Counted from the first letter of the stretch, positions 40,701 through 52,640 are shown. The stretch: DNA of 64,000 nucleotides from Cruorifilaria tuberocauda (GCA_013365365.1 JABVXU010000186.1:1-64000), one strand, 5' to 3'. A program made the numbers and translations. The notes: a model not told the origin generated them from the letters alone.

Positions 40701-40802
40701 CGTATGCGACTCTTCATTAACTCGACGCATAACACGTTTACGGTAGCCGGGTTGCGTCGAATTAGTTTTCCGACATTCTGATGTTGCTTCCTTATCCCCC
40801 AT
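18473..40802 (-). CDS. wnk-1: WNK-family Ser/Thr protein kinase (With No Lysine K)
   Basis: I assembled 24 exons: 40802-40684, 32192-32030, 31777-31696, 31491-31364, 30792-30680, 30306-30225, 30063-29877, 29778-29621, 29386-29292, 29130-29019, 28906-28718, 28611-28477, 28003-27758, 27518-27426, 27007-26939, 26829-26560, 26347-26075, 24961-24712, 24473-24130, 24048-23884, 23128-22496, 19730-19675, 19398-19101, 18979-18473. They total 4767 bases, with every junction phase matching, giving 1588 residues. WNK hallmarks: [11 protein letters not shown] (about 133-143) supplies the catalytic Lys138, AWCEL puts Cys155 at the usual Lys position, the catalytic loop is HRDLKCDN (254-261), the metal motif is DLG (275-277), and the activation loop is [12 protein letters not shown] with phospho-site Ser289. 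C-terminal to the kinase are PF2/CCT-like segments, an RFLV docking motif (809-812), coiled coils and polyglutamine. By family knowledge WNK phosphorylates GCK-3/OSR1/SPAK kinases that control cation-chloride cotransport. The start is ATGGGGGAT, 40802-40800. The first intron is 8.5 kb. Confidence 0.93.
20670..20835. repeat. (CATA)n microsatellite
   Basis: ACATACATACATAC units with CACACA and AAACATAC interruptions, inside a WNK intron. Confidence 0.9.
22334..22369. repeat. Exact tandem duplication, period 19
   Basis: AGACTGTGATCTTGCTA occurs at 22334-22350 and 22353-22369. It lies in the WNK intron about 130 bases downstream of the donor at 22495. Confidence 0.9.
24962..26074 (-). other. WNK intron, 1.1 kb
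   Basis: It lies between exons ending GAACACACA|GTAAG and starting TTTTTAAG|GTAAAGGACGC. I see no further exon in phase and no repeat of note. Confidence 0.6.
26075..26347 (-). other. wnk-1: WNK exon carrying an RFxV docking motif
   Basis: This Ala/Ser/Pro-rich exon ends in an ordered-looking stretch with [17 protein letters not shown] fits the [R/K]Fx[V/I] consensus bound by the conserved C-terminal domain of OSR1/SPAK (GCK-3 in nematodes). It is the only such motif I found in the assembled protein. Confidence 0.7.
26939..28003 (-). other. wnk-1: WNK polyQ linker and PF2/CCT-like domain 2
   Basis: Exon 28003-27758 starts with [13 protein letters not shown] and a Gln/Ser-rich stretch, then a Lys-rich segment (KPKKSKKKV). 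[27 protein letters not shown] and [13 protein letters not shown] continue over the next two exons. The pattern is a second CCT-like module, as in metazoan WNKs. The domain assignment rests on pattern and order. Confidence 0.7.
28718..28906 (-). other. wnk-1: WNK PF2/CCT-like domain 1
   Basis: Residues about 389-476, continuing from the preceding exon ([20 protein letters not shown] then [19 protein letters not shown] and [18 protein letters not shown]). This matches the autoinhibitory OSR1 C-terminal-like fold that follows the kinase domain in WNKs. The next exon (28611-28477) is a highly charged coiled coil. Confidence 0.8.
29019..31491 (-). other. wnk-1: WNK catalytic-domain exons
   Basis: Seven exons encode residues 122 to about 413. 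The order is [21 protein letters not shown] (glycine loop with catalytic Lys), AVAWCELQ, the helix-C region [87 protein letters not shown] and DRCIRV. The last part, [16 protein letters not shown], closes the kinase fold. All invariant residues expected of an active WNK are present. Confidence 0.95.
34693..34788 (-). other. Possible cassette exon in WNK intron 1
   Basis: The frame reads [20 protein letters not shown] then [11 protein letters not shown]. It has protein-like composition and fewer AT-type codons than the surrounding intron. An AAG acceptor precedes it and CG|GTGTGT follows. The acceptor phase fits exon 1 (AG|T gives Ser). Using the obvious donor (exon 34695-34788, 94 bases) would throw exon 2 out of frame. 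A donor two bases further on (96 bases) would keep the frame and add 32 residues. Without it the 24-exon model is complete, so this is an alternative exon or a chance frame. Confidence 0.35.
36798..36821. repeat. Perfect short hairpin
   Basis: ATCAGCCGT, then TGATAG, then ACGGCTGAT: a 9-bp perfect stem with a 6-base loop, relatively GC-rich for this intron. Confidence 0.8.
39014..39078. repeat. Tandem duplication, period 32
   Basis: Two almost identical units starting TATGACCGTCCCCCAAATA and TATGCCCGTCCCCCAAATA, followed by A-rich DNA and TTACAGAA. The CCCCC core is unusual in this AT-rich intron. Confidence 0.9.
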
Positions 40803-42057
40803 TGTTGGAATTTGTTAATGTGACAATTGACGAAGACTCATGTTAACTATTCTAGAAACTCCCTATATCGTATTCAATGCAGATAATATGCCCCCGAGGA
40901 GGCGAACTGCAATAAATAACACAACGTGAAAGCAATTAATGTTAGAGCCCACGACGTTCGGCTCTATATCTTTTCTTTTAAACCAACATCATCCAGAATT
41001 GACAGAATTGACAAACCTGAAGAAGTACAAATCATTTCAATTTAAAGGAAAAATCGATATACTCGAGGTCAACTTCAATCGCATGATCTGTGCCACGAAA
41101 AGTATCAAATATATACGGATTTCATGTAATATGAAATGTCATTATATGTGTAAACTGAATCAAATACAAATAAAAAGGTTTAAAACAATAGCATGAGGAT
41201 GTGGATATGGACGGATGACACTAGAAAACAGATGAGGATATAATTTATCACGCAACATTCATCCTGTACAATTTTGTCTTCACTCTTATTATCTTTACAT
41301 TACAACATTTACTGAACGACAAATAACATGTAATATGGACCAAAGAGGTCAGTGTGTTTCACAAATTTCAGTAAATCAAACATGCTGATTAATGTAGTTG
41401 AGAAGTTTCGGTGATCATCAATTCTTTTTCTTCCTTTTTTCCTCTCCCTCTCTCTCCCTCTCTCCCTCTCTCCCTCTCTCCCTTTTCTGCACTTCAGGAA
41501 ATTCTAGGATACACTCAGCCTCATCAATATGATGTGGTCCATCAAAATAAAACCTGAAATATTTATGGCTGATAAAGATGAATATGAAGGAATAATACTG
41601 TTGATAACCGATACGCAGCACACTATTATATTTGCTATTGCAGTAAGGAAAAAAATGTCCAAAAACGCTCTACGATACTTTCACAAGGATTGTTAACATT
41701 TTGGGCTTTCTTTTTTTCTATATTTTTACAAGATGGATTCTTTTCTTCAATACCATCATGGTTATTTAAGAAAATAAACGAAAATCAAAAGAAATCGACC
41801 ATGAAATATCACTTGCTCAACTCAAATGCAACATCATTCGTTATCTTAAGCTTTTCTGAACTGAACACAAGAAAATGTTGCTAACCGCTATTTCAGGATG
41901 CTAGAGACGAGAAAAAAGATGCACCAGGGGGAAATTTAGCAATGATCACCACTGCTTAGGAACATTCTTCTTTTATATCAACAAACTTTTATATAATTGG
42001 TCTCCAAAGAAAAACCTTAATCCTTCATGGTTTATAAGCATCCTGGAAAGGTAGGAG

Positions 42058-42118
42058 GAGGGAAGGAGGGAGAGAGAGAGAGAGTGAGAGAGAGAGAGAA
42101 AGAGAGGGAGAGAGACAG
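42058..42118. repeat. (GA)n microsatellite
   Basis: GA/GGGA repeats immediately left of a GC-richer islet. Confidence 0.9.
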
Positions 42119-43288
42119 GGCAATTTTTGGATATCTCGATTGTACCTGGGTGAATCCATTGAATACTTCCGGCGCTGACAACGACAACGCCCTCCTACGC
42201 AAACCAATCAGACAAGAGTCTCACAAGTCTCCGCCCACTCTTCCAAAGACACCTTTTGGAAATGAGCCAAATGCGCTTCGCTTGCTTCGGAACCATCTGA
42301 TGTGATAACGCACTAAATTCTCGATCAATTGTACTCTCGAGTTATCTGGGAGTATTGCAAACATTCGAGATACAGATTATTTCCAGAAAGCTTCCTTAAT
42401 TTCAGGATTCTCAGAAAATTGCGCCTCTAATTTTTTCAATAAAGTTGCCGTTGGGTCTTACAGTAACCTATAGACTTCTAGCAAATAGACTTATGAATTC
42501 CCGAATTTATGAAACCATCTCTCGAACTTGAAACTTCAGATTCATTGCTTGTGTTGCGCTTTTTCCCCACACTTCATAGTTTCTTAATTCTCACAATTTT
42601 TAGTTATTTAGCTATCCTGTCCTGACTGCTGGACTGCATGGTTAACTTGACCTTCCAGAATCAAGTCCTGCTGCTAGCGAAGTTATCGACCTCGTTGTCT
42701 CTCCTCTTTAAAGCCTCACATCTTGCGTCTTTTTGGTTTTTCTATTCCCTAAAGTTCGCAGTCGCCTGATTTTGAAGACTTAGAAATTCTTTTTTACTCT
42801 ACTTCTCTTCACTTCATCACTCGCTCTCGCCCTTTAACCTTTAAATCTTAACTTCTTTCCTTGCAAGTCCTATATAATTAGGGTCCTACAAATTTCCAGC
42901 TGCACGAAAATGTTTTGTGGAAAATAATCAAAGTAAGCAGAAGAAGAAGTTAACAGGAAACAAGGAATTCTGAAAAATGTCACAGCAAACTGTATCTAAA
43001 AAGAATTTACTGATGGAAAGATTATCAGCTTTTCCCTAAAATATTTATAAATGATTGATTGATTGATTTCATCTCTCATTTGTCTCAATTTCGAAGTTCA
43101 TTTCTAAACGATTATTAAAATAATGAAAAAATTCAACCGGTCCATTTGGTGCTCTACTTTATTAGCTCAGTATAAAGCATTCTCAAATCGTTTATTAAAG
43201 CTAGGCAAAACTTTTTGAATATATTTGAAGAATTGGGTAAATAAACGAGAGGAACGTTTCGTCTAATTTCCACACACTTTTTTTTTGT

Positions 43289-43354
43289 GCATCAAAACTT
43301 TTCAATTTCAACTGTTCGTGTGAGAGCAGTTGAAATCCGAAAAGTTTGTGTTGC
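43289..43354. ncRNA. Pre-miRNA-like hairpin (candidate)
   Basis: The left arm runs 43289-43314 (GCATCAAAACTTTTC then AATTTCAACTG), with a loop of about 12 bases at 43315-43326. The right arm runs 43327-43354 (CAGTTGAAATC then CGAAAAGTTTGTGTTGC). The arms pair over ATTTCAACTG (10 bp), AAACTTTTC (9 bp) and GCA, with small bulges. T-rich and A-rich flanks can add about six pairs. Total length of 66 bases is typical of a pre-miRNA. Either strand could be transcribed. I do not recognise the mature arms. Confidence 0.35.
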
Positions 43355-44399
43355 AAAAAATTTCTAATATATTACGATTATTTGAAGGATATCCTGGATG
43401 AATTATGATATGATTATCGAGTAATCGAAAAAAAGAAACAAGCATGAAACTGTTATTTGTGTGAATAATGCTGTAGAGGAAGAAGTGGAACTAAAGTGGA
43501 AGAAAAATAAAGGGAAAACAAATGTCGTCTGATAGATGGGTGGAAAGTGAAATTAAAGAAGCAAACAAGAGGATACTGGGCGGACAGTCGAACAGCTTAC
43601 AAATCCGACTAAAACATAAACGATTTCCTGCAAATAAAGATTAATTGGTTTTTACCAGACAGTATTAAAATTTTTGAACTTACAAATTACAAAATCAACA
43701 ATTGATGATTATACATTGAAAATATTATCCCACAATTCAGATTGATTATTTACTGAAAATTTTTCAAATAACGATAATATATTGATAAATGTTGATCAAT
43801 ATATTGATGAAGAAATTTAGCATGCCAAGTGAGAATGCCCAATGGTTAGAGAGACGATGAAACTTTTGTGGTCACTATGTTATATATATATATCGATATA
43901 TTGATATATTGATTTTCTGAAAGACAGCCAGCAACAATGTCAATCATTATGTCATATTTGTTCATTTCATTAAACTAGCAAATAATCAATGTTTTAAATT
44001 ATTTATTCGAAATATAGCTTATCATTCTATACCACCATTATTATTATCTAATTTTGATCTATTCTATGTTATTTGAAATTTTATACTTTTTTTAACCATA
44101 AAAATTTTGTGAATAATATTAGCGAAATAATGGAGAGCGAGAAGAAAGGGGAGAAAAAAAAGAACTGGTAAGAGAAATATGCGTGTATATGTGTGTATGT
44201 ATTTGAATAATGAGAGGGAAAGTAAGAAATTGATTTGCTCGATCAAACGCTTCTGTATTTGTACTATTTATTTATTTTTTCCATTTTTTTGGATCGCTTT
44301 TTTTTGTAAAATAAATATGCCGAAGGGAAAGATTAGACATTTCACATAGCTACAACTATCACTATTATCAGTTGCTATTCTCACGTCTATATCACTTTA

Positions 44400-44419
44400 C
44401 TCGTTCTCTCTCTCTCTCC

Positions 44420-44455
<36 letters not shown>
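44400..44455. repeat. (TC)n microsatellite
   Basis: CTCTCT repeats with CCCTCTC interruptions. Confidence 0.95.
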
Positions 44456-44456
<1 letters not shown>

Positions 44457-46855
44457 CATTTTCATGAACATTATCAGGAGGATGAATGTATATGAAATAT
44501 TTGGTAAACTAAAAAAACCTATGAAATCATTTTGTCGTTTTAGCATCAAAAATGAATTAAACGTCATAACTTTCTTCATTCAAGTACTTCTATTCTAAAG
44601 CTGATTCACTATTTTGTGCCTTTTTTTTTTGAAATCGTTCTTGAAACGAAAAAAATGAAGAAAACGAATGAGAAATAGGAGGGGAAAAAAAAACAAAACA
44701 AAACAAAGCACGAAAAAAAGAAGCATGCTGAAGTGACTTTTTATGTTGATCGTTCCTTTAAAAAGTAAAAAATGCATATTTGTTAGATGATGTAACTTTA
44801 AAAGCATCTGATGGATTTTTCCAATAAAATTTTTTCTTTAAAATAGGATTTAATTTATTTTATGAAATTTCTATTCTTTTTTTATTAAAAGATAAACTGA
44901 ACTAAACCATCATTGATGATAGTAATATTATAGTATGATAACAGTGCCATATATTTATCTTGATTAACATTCTTTCATTATCACACTGTATTAAAAAGTA
45001 ACGAATCATCAATTTTTTTTTCTATTATGAATCCTTTTACGTTTTAATATTTCATTAAAATTTCATATATGATGAGTCAAGTAGAAAATTTTTTGATTAA
45101 TAACTAAAATATTTTTCGAAATGTATGTGTAATGCATCATTCCATCTATCGAAAATGGTTTTTATCAATAATTTATTTTATTGAAAAATGCTTCATTTAT
45201 TCTATCTCAAATCCTATTTATTTACTTTTTTGTATGTTTTTATGCTAAAAACTTTTTCATACTTTCAATCAAAATCATTATCATGTTATTTATCGTATCA
45301 ATAATGATGAGAAAATATGTTGAGCGAAAATAAAATTTGTGAAATTTAAAATATTTGCCAATATTTTGTCAATATCAATGATTGATTAAATAGATTAATA
45401 ATATTCTATGACTTCTCATTCTCAAGCATTCCTTTTAGGCAAAAATATCAAATGAATGATGTGCTCCAAATTTTGTGGAATTTTTTTTTTTCGCCAATAA
45501 ATGCTTCATAAGTATTCAGTTTGTGAATGAGCATAAACTTGATCATAATGGCTTATCATTTTAAAACCTTACAGTAAATTTCCACATTTGTATAGATGCA
45601 TTCATTTTTTACATAAATGTATGAAATTATCATTTTCGTATCATTTGATATATAAACCATTGTTACCATTATTTAATATAACATTTATGATACGATTTAT
45701 TCATTTATTCTTTTGCTACGAAAATAAAAAAAAAAAGACTTGAATATAATAATCAATATGGCAACCATCAATTGCTATAATATTTGACAAATATGATAAA
45801 AAAGGAAAACGAAATCATATTTAAATAATGAATAGGGAGACATTTGACTTTGCTAATAATCTAACATTTTATTGCTATTTATTGATCAAACAATTTTGTA
45901 ATCTATAATCGCACTTTTTTTTTGAATTAATAATTATTAAGTTTTTCTTCCCTCAACAAACTTTTTCTAAATGCTGAAAATTGTAATTAAGTAAAAATGA
46001 AAATGTAGATAGAAATGTAAAATTTCAAGATAACGATTTTTCTATTTCAAGTAATGATAGAGAACAATGAAAGTTAATAAAAAAAAAGAAGTAAGTAGTT
46101 TGATTTAACAATAATTATTGCTTAAAAGAAAAATGATAATAATAATCGTCAATTATTCATTTAGATCGATTTCAGTATTTTTCAATTTCACATGTAATTT
46201 TCCAATATCAACTTAAACTTTGAAAAAAAATTCAATTATATTTTATCAGTAATTTTATGCATTATTTTTAATTTAAAGACACTTAAGAAGAAAGCACTTT
46301 AAATAGGATGAAAATAAAATAAATAAAGCATTTACAGTAAGAAAAATTACTAACCAAATATAAAAAATATTTAATCTAATCAATTAAGTTAATAGTGAAA
46401 AAAAAATAGATATGAAGTCGAGAAATATCTCATATTAAACCTGATTAGAATTTTACAAATAAAAAAATTAAATGAAAAGGCTCGTTTTTTCATCTGAAAT
46501 AGAATATTTCGATGAACGAAGAAATGTTTCTCGTATTACAGCTCAAGTGAAGAGCATTTAATTAATGACTTGCTTAATGTTTATGTAGCAAAATCGATAA
46601 ATTAAAAAAAAAGAAAAGAAAAAAAGAAAAAAGTCATTAAAAAAGGAGACAAACACAATGATCAAAGATCACTGGGGTTATTGTTATTTATTACGTAATA
46701 AATTTTTTTAAAACAAATTTTTACGAAATTTGATGTCATTATAGTTTGTTTACAAAGAATTTTCAGATAAAATAATATTTAATCGTATGAAAAGTGAATA
46801 TTCAATAATGATTAGAATTTCCTAGAATTTTAATAATTTCGAATTTTAACAACAG

Positions 46856-46910
46856 TTAAGAGTAATTAATTATATGAGTTAATCAATAACCCATATAATT
46901 AATTACTCCT
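46856..46910. repeat. AT-rich perfect inverted repeat
   Basis: GAGTAATTAATTATATG (46860-46876) and CATATAATTAATTACTC (46892-46908) are exact reverse complements, separated by 15 bases. The outer TTAA/CTAA bases nearly extend the stem. It could be a cruciform or a minimal remnant of a palindromic element. Confidence 0.85.
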
Positions 46911-47369
46911 AAGTATTACAATGATTAGAAAGAAAGCAAATTTCTAGAAATTATTGAAAATATTTCTTGTTTTGACTTCTGCCAAAATCAAAAATTTGTT
47001 ATCATTTGAACAAAAAGTAAAAGTTGAATTAAAACTGCCATTAAGAAGATGAGAATTAGTATTCAAGATTTATGGACAATACTAATTAATGAAATATTGG
47101 AGTAGTAGTTGTAGAAATAGTATTAGGTACCATTGTGATCATTGAATTTTAATTTTATCCAGCAACAGTCCAATTCTTTTGTACAATCACTTCATAATGC
47201 AATAATTTATTTTCAATTAAACTTTTCCATATTTCACTTTTACTTGTAATTTTACAACCAAAAAATTCACTTCATCGGTTCATTTTTGTACACTGTACAG
47301 TACAAAACAAGAAGAAAGATAAGTATTTTGCGCTATTCATTAACTTTATTCATTAATTCTTAGTAATAC

Positions 47370-47422
47370 ACGCACACACGCAAACGAACACACGCAAACG
47401 CACGCACGCAAGTGCATACACA
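47370..47422. repeat. CA/CGCA microsatellite
   Basis: ACACGCACACACGCAAACG-type units, relatively rich in CpG for this window. Confidence 0.85.
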
Positions 47423-49029
47423 GATTTTACTAGCTAATTAATTTCAAATTTTAGACTATTTTAAATTGAGGTTTTAATACAAACATTTGTACAATACATT
47501 GCAGTGAATATTTATGCAATATTTAAATTCTTTTTTTGCTTATAAAAAATTCGATTTAATCAATTAATTGTTCTTCGATATTCACCAAAAAAAAAAGAAG
47601 AAACAAATTCGAAAATCATCTCAGTCAACACTAAAATATTCTTTCAAATTAATCATTTTGAAAATTGAACAAGAAAAAAAAGTAAGTGTAAACTAACGAT
47701 AATAAAAGTGCAGTTAAATTATCAAAAAAAAAACTGGAATTCTAATAGGTATTTGAAAACTGATAAAGCTGAGTGATACTATCAAATTTGAGTAATGTAT
47801 ATCATAATCTATAGATTCATTAATTTATCCTATTAAATTCCTTTATGTTGGTTAAGATTTTTAAAATTCCTGCAAAGATTACTTTGAAATCGAAAGTTAA
47901 AATTTTTTTTTCTGAAAACTTTCTACAACTGCTACAGAAAAAAAAAGATTGTTTAATTATTATCAAAAAACACTATCAAAGGCTAAAAAGAATCAATCGT
48001 TTCTGTTATCAAATGGTCTAAAAAAAAAGGAAAAAACTGATAGCATTCAACTAAAAACATTTAGCATTGTGCATTTCAGAAAATTAATGAGAATACTTTA
48101 TATTTTCAAATAAAAACATTAAAATTTAACAGTTTTTGAATTGTTTGATCAACACAACCAATCGATTAATGTTATCAGTATCATTAAGTACATTTATCAT
48201 TTTATGTGATATCCCATACAATAATGAACAACATTTTTATTTGTGAACGATAACAAATTAGCGTGTGAAATGTGATAAAATAAGTTTAATTATAATGCGC
48301 ATGATTATGCTTCATTATAATAACTCTTTAAATGATTGAATAATATGTTCATTAATATTATTACTCATACATTACCATATTTGGTAAACAATTTCATATA
48401 AGAAATTTTAAATTAATAAGGAAAAAAATCAGTGTAATTAAAATTTTTCGACATTTAAAGTTTCTTTTTCTTAAATCATGAAGAATTATTCTAAACAGTA
48501 AATGAAATTAATTAATTCAAAATTATTTGGAATTTAATTTTCTAAAATGAATAATGAATACATTCCAGAATGTCAGTAAGAATTTCAATGTGATATAGCC
48601 AACTCAGTTATCAAATAAGTAATGATAAGTACCATAAAATTATTTCTAAGATAGAAATCTTATAATTAATATTATGATACTTATGATTACTTATTTATTT
48701 ATTTGAGTAATTTAAACAGATGATTAGTATAATAAATGTTTTTAACTAAACGTGAAAAGTTTGCAAGTTAAGTAAACAAAAAAGTATGGAGACAAATATT
48801 AACTATCACTACACTAATAATTATAATCTTAGATTATTACATGAAGATAATTTCAACCGTTAACACGAAAATTTCTGTTTCAAAATTAATCTATGAAAAA
48901 ATTTTCCGTTTTTTCCTTATCATCAAAGTAATTATTATATCATTTCAAGAGAGAAGACGGATATTTTAAGAAGACAGATATAAGATTGAAAGATTGAAAT
49001 TGTGTGATAAATTTATCACAAACTGTTAA

Positions 49030-50921
49030 TCATACAGCTTCACGTTTAAGTTTTTCAATTTGTTTTCGTATCGATTCAGCATCCTGTATAATTAGCATAC
49101 TGAGTGTTGCATCCATAATTGCTTTTGGTATATCCGGACTTTTGAAATCAACGCACATCACGTAATCAACAATTGTTTTAGTGGAATCTTTGGGATGAAT
49201 TCGAAAACGTCCACCACCAAGCACAATATGTCCGCTGAAATGATAATAATAATTTTTGTGATAAAGTTTGATAATGTAAATATGTTGTTGGTTAGAACTG
49301 ATAATAAAAAAGTAATCTTTTAGAAATGAAAGAAATTATCAAATTAAAATGCTCTTTTTCTTTTATTCTTTTATAAATATTTTTTTCTTAAAAAATGATA
49401 TTTGTGTTAAAGTTAAAATTAATCTAAATTTATCAAAGGAAAATTGTTGTAAATGTTATCATTCTTTATGACAAAATTATCAAATTAAAAAAAATCTTCT
49501 ACAGCCATAAAGAAAATGAGAGTTATGAATAAGATAAAATTAATTCAAGTTTGTTAAAACGATAAACTTTTTTTCTATATGCATAAAAATCGAATTTATG
49601 ATAAAATACGAATTTAGTTTAAAGTTTAACATGACAAATATGCTATATATATTTATATCTCTAAGTTGGCTGAAATATCATGATTGATTTTATCAACAAA
49701 AAAAAAAAAACAGTACAAAAATTAAGAGTGATAGTTGGAATACTTTTCATTCAAACACCACGTACCGTATTTTCTGCGGGTTATATTCAAAATCAGGGAG
49801 ATCAATGCTTCGGGCAGCTTCGATAATTTCGTTATCAGCACGACGAAATGTGCGACACATTAGAAATTCACGACCTTTGATGCTTGAAATATCATTCATT
49901 GCATACTAAAAATATTATAGTTTAGGTCAAAAAAAAAATTAAAATTTGAAGTTTAGAAACAAAAATAAATGAAATGCATTTATCCTAAACCATAATTCCA
50001 ATATCGATCTTTTCCTTTTTAATCTCTCTTCAATGAAACTATTTTTTTTTTCTAAAATTTAATATTTAAAAAAAATTTTTTTTTCTTTTGCTAAATAATT
50101 TTAAAATTTGGAAAAATATTTACATAAACAATATCGGTATTTGATGATAGATCAGCAATAATCTTAACAGTTGAGATATTTTTATTGTAATGAGTGATAT
50201 CAACGAAATTTTCCCAATGTTCCACAAAAGCTTGTTGTAGGGGAAAATTGAAAATGGTCTGAAAAAAGAAAAAGAAGAAAAATAGTGGAATAACTAAATG
50301 TTAATTTCAATTTAAAAATAATTTGATTAAAATTTATTTTGCTAAAATTATAAAACTTAATATTCTCTTCGTAAAGTTATTTTATATTGAGAATAAGATC
50401 CAATGATTTTACGTGATTTTCTTATATAGTATAAAATTCTAAAATTCTATAAAAAGTTCTTTTTTTTTCTTAAAAGATTACTCTCATAGTGAAAACTTTG
50501 CCCATTTTATAGCGTTTTGAATAAACAACATCGTTTTTATTTGAAATTTTTTGCTTCCAACCATCGTGATCCTCAAAATCGGGCATATTAACAAGTTCCA
50601 TCAGATCCCTCAACGCTTCATTAGCTTGACGTATGCCTTCTTCATACTTCAATATTGAAAACATTTTAAGCATTAAATTATTATCAAGATTTGAGATTAT
50701 TCAAGTTCAAAGTCAGTAACTCAAAATTATTTGCTAATAATTTATTTGAAGTAAATGCTACAAAAAAATAAAATATAAAATTGTTTGATAGAAAATTAAT
50801 GTCATTCAGAATTTATAGTATTAATACCTCGTTTACAAGAAAACAATGAATGGAATATGCTAACTTTTTGATTATCACGGCTTCCACTCGAAGTATTTGT
50901 AGAAGTCATAGCTGAATGCAT
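49030..50921 (-). CDS. START-domain lipid-transfer protein (STARD3/4/5-like)
   Basis: Five exons: 50921-50865, 50646-50482, 50258-50124, 49905-49766 and 49234-49030, giving 233 residues. After a 19-residue Ser/Thr-rich start comes YEEGIRQANEALRDL, which resembles the helix preceding the MLN64/STARD3 START domain. The START fold follows: GWKQKISNKNDVVYSKRY, then the core FTMRTIFNFPLQQAFVEHW, ISSIKGREFLMCRTFRR, GHIVLGGGRFRIHPKDSTKT, VDYVMCVDFKSPDIPK and the C-terminal lid helix (AIMDATLSMLIIQDAESIRK). No signal peptide or membrane segment is seen, so it is a soluble cytosolic protein. Family knowledge suggests shuttling of sterol or another lipid in the hydrophobic tunnel; the ligand cannot be read from sequence. 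The exon 1 donor (AAA|GTTAGC) was chosen over a later GTATTA because only it keeps the phase. Confidence 0.87.
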
Positions 50922-52176
50922 TCTTTTTTTACGATTCACATGAAAAAAAAGGTCACAATAAAATTATTTGATAAGATATTCAATAATTATTCATATTTTC
51001 CGACGAAATCATACTATTGTATTAGAAAAGTAATTCTGTACTTTAATAAATTTATTTTAGCATTATCGCTTTGGAATAAAATAGGAAAAATGCTATCATT
51101 TAAATGTATGCGTGATAAGCATAGAGATAATGATAATGATTAAATCTTATTTATTATCAACAAAGCTTATCAATGGACTAAAATTTTATGCAGTAATAAG
51201 CAACACGTAAGGTAATGATAATTAAAAGACATTGACTTATGATTTGAATAAAATATAGAATTGAAAAAATTTTGCACGATTAATTTTAAAAGTATGGTGG
51301 TAAAATTTAGATGATAATATTTTTTTTTAACTGATAATACAATGTTATGCAACCTTAAATTGCAATGAATATTTGATGGTGGAAGTTTTTTTCTTAACAG
51401 GTGTTATAAAAAGATGACATTTTCAAAATATATAACGAAATTTTCAATTTATCAATCTAAAGCTCGAATGAATAATGTTTGAACAAAAAATTAGAGGATA
51501 AATTCAAAACTTAGTAATTGCGAAAAGTTTTCTTGAAAACAAAAAAAAGGAAAAGATGTGTTCACATGAAATAAACAGAAAGGAAAATTAAAGGTATCAT
51601 TCTGTTTGATATATTTAATTATTTGGTAAACAAAGAAAAATAACGATAAATTTCAATCTTTATCACTTCAATCCATTATGTCATTAAATTTCAATTTTTA
51701 TCACTAAGGTTTTATTGATTTTTGTTGTTCTTTTCAAACAGAATAAAAACTTAAATTGGAAATCAAACGAAAAAACACAAATAGTTTACGATATGCTAAT
51801 GAACTGATAAAAATTTGTGATAAAATTACAAATCATTGAAGGATTAAATGTTGTACACAATTTGAAATTTTTAAATTATTCCAACTAGATTCATTCTATA
51901 AAATTTGTTAGTAAGGAAAAGTTTTTCCCTATTCCTAAAAGTGATTGATAGCAAAGTAAATCGAATAAATGCTAAATTTATCAAACGCACATTCGGCTAG
52001 TACCAAAGCTATTAGATACTTACTCATTTATTATTATTATTATTATCATTATTAGTTTATCATGGAAAGCGTTTCAATTAGCATAAGATAAGAATGATGA
52101 GATTTAAGATTGAAAAAATACTAATTTAGCAATCTAACTTATACCTACTTGTTTGAGAAACTCGGTGATACACACA

Positions 52177-52251
52177 TTTACATCAAAAATCATCAAAAAT
52201 ACATCAAAAATACATAATTTACATCAAAAATAGTATTTACATCAAAAATCC
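52177..52251. repeat. ACATCAAAAAT short tandem repeats
   Basis: About five copies of ACATCAAAAAT or a shortened form, some preceded by TTT or TA. Confidence 0.85.
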
Positions 52252-52384
52252 AAAACTTTGATGATTAAAAAAATTACTTTATAACTGATTACAAAAGTTG
52301 TATAGACAAAATTTTCAGCATGGAAAAGATTATAAACATATGCATATGTATATATTTGTATATGTATCCTTGAGAAATAGGGCA

Positions 52385-52640
52385 TGTTTCTGGCACTAGT
52401 GATAATAATAGTGATAACGGTATATTCAATAAGAAAAAGGCCATCAATTTCCGGTATAGATAAAGATAATAATGGTGATAACAGCATATCCAACAAAAGG
52501 AAGGGCGTTAGTTTCCAGTATTGGTGATGATAATAATGATAACGATACATTCGATAAAAAAAAGAGGACACTGATAATGATGATAACAGCGATAACGTTA
52601 TATTCGATAAAAAAGTATGAGAAGAGTTTTCAGCATTAAT
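52385..52640. repeat. Degenerate minisatellite, unit about 62 bases
   Basis: Units of the form GATAATAATGGTGATAACAGCATATTCGATAA plus an A/G-rich and TTTCCAG-containing remainder recur about four times with much divergence. The minus-strand open frame through this tract repeats the same amino-acid phrase and is an artefact. Confidence 0.75.

Larger units (their letters stand above)
40803..49029. other. Intergenic region upstream of WNK
   Basis: No gene recognised. It contains TC/GA tracts (41432-41484, 42058-42118, 44400-44455), a GC-richer islet (42140-42310), two strong inverted repeats (43289-43354 and 46856-46910) and a CA/CG-containing microsatellite (47370-47422). From about 44250 to 49000 it is monotonous AT-rich DNA. 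The WNK promoter should lie in its first part, but no individual site can be named. Confidence 0.6.

Noticed and set aside
47370..47422. CA/CG-containing repeats as a possible telomere-like array
   Set aside because: The units are CACG/CAAACG microsatellite, not the nematode TTAGGC repeat.
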